A stretch of 64,000 nucleotides of DNA from the NCBI RefSeq assembly GCF_958405895.1, contig NZ_CATZAR010000003.1. One strand, 5' to 3'. How positions within the stretch are numbered: the first letter of the stretch is position 1; every line of letters begins with the position of its first letter. The notes beneath the pieces were generated by a model. It did no database searches, was not told the origin of the DNA, and was given only the letters and a program-made list of their open reading frames with translations. Positions 62,179 through 64,000 of the stretch are shown one piece after another. The translations under genes were made by a program, and so were the position numbers. Source of the stretch: Ralstonia thomasii. Its GTDB lineage: Bacteria; Pseudomonadota; Gammaproteobacteria; Burkholderiales; Burkholderiaceae.

Positions 62179-64000
62179 ATGATTCCGTTCCAGCCAAGCA
62201 AGCTGGTGATGGCGCTTGCCGCCGTCCTGCCGTCCGTCGCCTCGGTTTCCGCCCTGGCTCAGGAGGCCACGCCGCCGGCCGCCGCTCCTTCCACGCCCAC
62301 CACGACGGCACCCGCCACCAACGTGCGCGACCTCAGCGAAACCCGCGTCACGGCCAAGCGCTTGGACGCCGCACGCAATGCGCTGTCGCCGGACACCGGC
62401 AGCTCCGTCTACAAGTTCGACACCGATGACATCGCCCGCCTGCCGCTGGGCGATGCCACGCCGCTCAACCAAGTGCTGCTGCAGGCGCCGGGTGTGGTGC
62501 AGGATTCGTACGGTCAGTTGCACGTGCGCGGGGACCACTCCAACCTGCAGTACCGCATCAATGGCGTGATCGTGCCTGAGCCGATTAGCGGTTTCGGGCA
62601 GATGCTCGATACACGCTTCGCCAACCAGATCAACGTGTTGACCGGCGCACTGCCCGCGCAGTACGGTTACCGCACCGCCGGCATCGTCGACATCACCACC
62701 AAAGGCGCATCGACCGATGAGGATGGCGAGCCGAAGGCCTTTGGCGGCGAGATCGGCACGGTGCTCGGCAGCAATGCCACGCACGAGGTCAATGCGCAGA
62801 TCCAGGGCACGAAAGACCGCTTCAGCTATTACCTGTCGGGCGTGTTTGCCGAGAACAACCTCGGCATTGAAAACCCCACCGGCAACCGCAACGCCACGCA
62901 CGACCACACCACGCAAAACAAGTCGTTCGGCATGCTGTCGTACCTGCTCGACAACGACAGCCGCGTGAGCTTCATGTTCGGCACATCGAACGGCCGTTTC
63001 CAGATTCCGACGCGACCGGGCCTGACGCCGAAATTCACGCTCAATGGCGCGGTGCCGCCGGCGTCGGAAGCCCTCAACGCCAATCAGCGTGAGAAGACCG
63101 ACTTCCAGATTCTGACGTATCAGCAGAAGGTGTCGCCCAAGCTCGACTACCAGGTGTCGGTCTTCCGCCGTGTCAGCCGCATCGATTACATGCCCGATCC
63201 GATCGGTGATCTCGTCTACAACGGCGTGGCCGCCGACATTACCCGCCGCAACGAGGCTTACGGCGTGCAGGGCGATGCGAGCTACAAGCTGACCGACAAG
63301 CACACGCTGCGTGCCGGTGTGTTCGTTCAGCGCGAGCGCTACGTGGCCAACAACACCGCCAGCGTGTTTGCCGCCGACGACTCTGGTGCGCAGACCAGCA
63401 CCACGCCGTTCACCATCGTCGACAACCACAGCGGCAGCGGCACGACCCTGGGCGTCTACCTGCAGGATGAGTGGAAGCCCACCGACAAGCTCACCGTCAA
63501 CTACGGCGCGCGCTACGACCGCGTCAACACCATCGTCAGCGAGCAGCAACTGAGCCCGCGCCTTGGCCTGACGTACGACCTGACGCCGCGTACCCGCGTG
63601 CATGCCGGCTTCGCGCGCTACTTCACGCCGCCGCCCACGGAGAAGTTCGACACCACGTCGGTGCAGGCCTTTGCAGGCACGACCAACGCGCTGCCGTCGG
63701 ACGCCAACACGGCCGTCAAGTCGGAGCGTTCGAACTACTTTGATCTGGGGATTTCGCACCAGCTCACGCCGCATCTGACGCTGGGTCTGGATGCGTATTA
63801 CCGCGACGTGCGCCATCTGCAGGACGAAGGGCAGTTCGGCAACGCGCTGCTGTACTCGGCGTTCAATTACGAGCGTGGCCGGATCTACGGGCTGGAAGGC
63901 AGTGCGAACTATCGCAACGGCAACTTCGGGGCATACCTGAATCTGGCCGTGTCGCGCGCGCAGGGCAAGGGCATCGAGACCGGCCAGTTCAACTTTGGTG
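62179..64000 (+). CDS. TonB-dependent receptor, partial (runs off the window)
   Basis: The first 607 codons of an outer-membrane receptor. Signal peptide 1-28 (ending ALA), a Pro/Thr-rich linker, plug domain with TRVTAKRLDAARN and the QVLLQAPGVVQDSYGQLHVRGDHSNLQYRING region, then barrel strands. TonB-dependent receptors import metal chelates or other ligands with TonB energy. The DUF2946 protein upstream makes copper or a related metal a plausible cargo, which is inference. GGTCTTTC before the ATG is a weak ribosome binding site. Confidence 0.88.
   Translation, partial: MIPFQPSKLVMALAAVLPSVASVSALAQEATPPAAAPSTPTTTAPATNVRDLSETRVTAKRLDAARNALSPDTGSSVYKFDTDDIARLPLGDATPLNQVLLQAPGVVQDSYGQLHVRGDHSNLQYRINGVIVPEPISGFGQMLDTRFANQINVLTGALPAQYGYRTAGIVDITTKGASTDEDGEPKAFGGEIGTVLGSNATHEVNAQIQGTKDRFSYYLSGVFAENNLGIENPTGNRNATHDHTTQNKSFGMLSYLLDNDSRVSFMFGTSNGRFQIPTRPGLTPKFTLNGAVPPASEALNANQREKTDFQILTYQQKVSPKLDYQVSVFRRVSRIDYMPDPIGDLVYNGVAADITRRNEAYGVQGDASYKLTDKHTLRAGVFVQRERYVANNTASVFAADDSGAQTSTTPFTIVDNHSGSGTTLGVYLQDEWKPTDKLTVNYGARYDRVNTIVSEQQLSPRLGLTYDLTPRTRVHAGFARYFTPPPTEKFDTTSVQAFAGTTNALPSDANTAVKSERSNYFDLGISHQLTPHLTLGLDAYYRDVRHLQDEGQFGNALLYSAFNYERGRIYGLEGSANYRNGNFGAYLNLAVSRAQGKGIETGQFNFG

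Overview
The window is a stretch of GC-rich beta-proteobacterial chromosome. Gene content and order (DUF485/ActP acetate symporter, recA-recX, sucCD followed by tandem PilA genes and a PglL-type glycosyltransferase, pgk-pyk-fba-purC-purE-purK-Sua5, a Ku/LigD pair) fit the genus Ralstonia or a close Burkholderiaceae relative. I saw no rRNA, tRNA, CRISPR array, transposase, integrase or phage gene. It reads as core chromosome with some accessory catabolic, pilus and signalling genes.

Layout. 1-81: start of an MFS transporter reading out to the left. 606-7807: acetate-transport module, namely a DUF485 protein plus ActP, a cNMP-binding/CBS/DUF294 protein, a DEDD exonuclease and, on the other strand, a response regulator, histidine kinase and DUF4212 small symporter subunit joined by overlapping codons. 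8073-9721: recA under an SOS box, then recX behind a terminator. 10008-13699: DUF2889 protein, sucC, sucD and a TerC-type membrane protein. 13883-17981: type IV pilin island with two near-duplicate pilins, each behind a sigma-54 promoter, a PglL-like O-oligosaccharyltransferase and a third, divergent pilin that ends in Cys-Ser. 18047-23776: moaC, a BepA-like M48 protease, a YheT hydrolase, an NTF2-like protein, waaF and a CHCC zinc-finger protein. 24104-26117: azlC-azlD-rarD, with overlapping codons. 26237-33956: lower glycolysis (pgk, pyk, fba), then purC-purE-purK and a Sua5 family gene.

34102-41145: GDSL lipoprotein; dacB-mobB; ku-ligD, in which ligD is split by an apparent one-base deletion between its ligase and polymerase domains. 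41299-45877: MFS transporter, a secreted protein made of two blocks of 13-residue repeats, an unknown exported protein, and a phnM/DUF1045 pair without C-P lyase genes. 46018-50332: a PAS-GAF-GGDEF-EAL protein and a soluble chemoreceptor. 50662-58187: divergent catabolic cluster (GntR, DUF2848, amidase and MFS leftward; FAD monooxygenase, ABC binding protein and MarR rightward) of unknown substrate. 58270-64000: small hypotheticals, an HD-GYP phosphodiesterase, an unknown 328-residue protein, a DUF2946 protein whose start codon lies in a perfect hairpin, and the first 607 codons of a TonB-dependent receptor.

Themes. Surface motility and c-di-GMP signalling recur: sigma-54 promoters precede two pilins, and FliA (sigma-28)-like promoters precede both the chemoreceptor and the HD-GYP gene. 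The best leads for something undescribed are the amidase/DUF2848/monooxygenase cluster, the pilin-PglL-pilin island, the 13-residue repeat protein with its terminator-overlapped neighbour, and the hairpin over the DUF2946 start codon. All names come from reading translated sequence and motifs; no database search was run.
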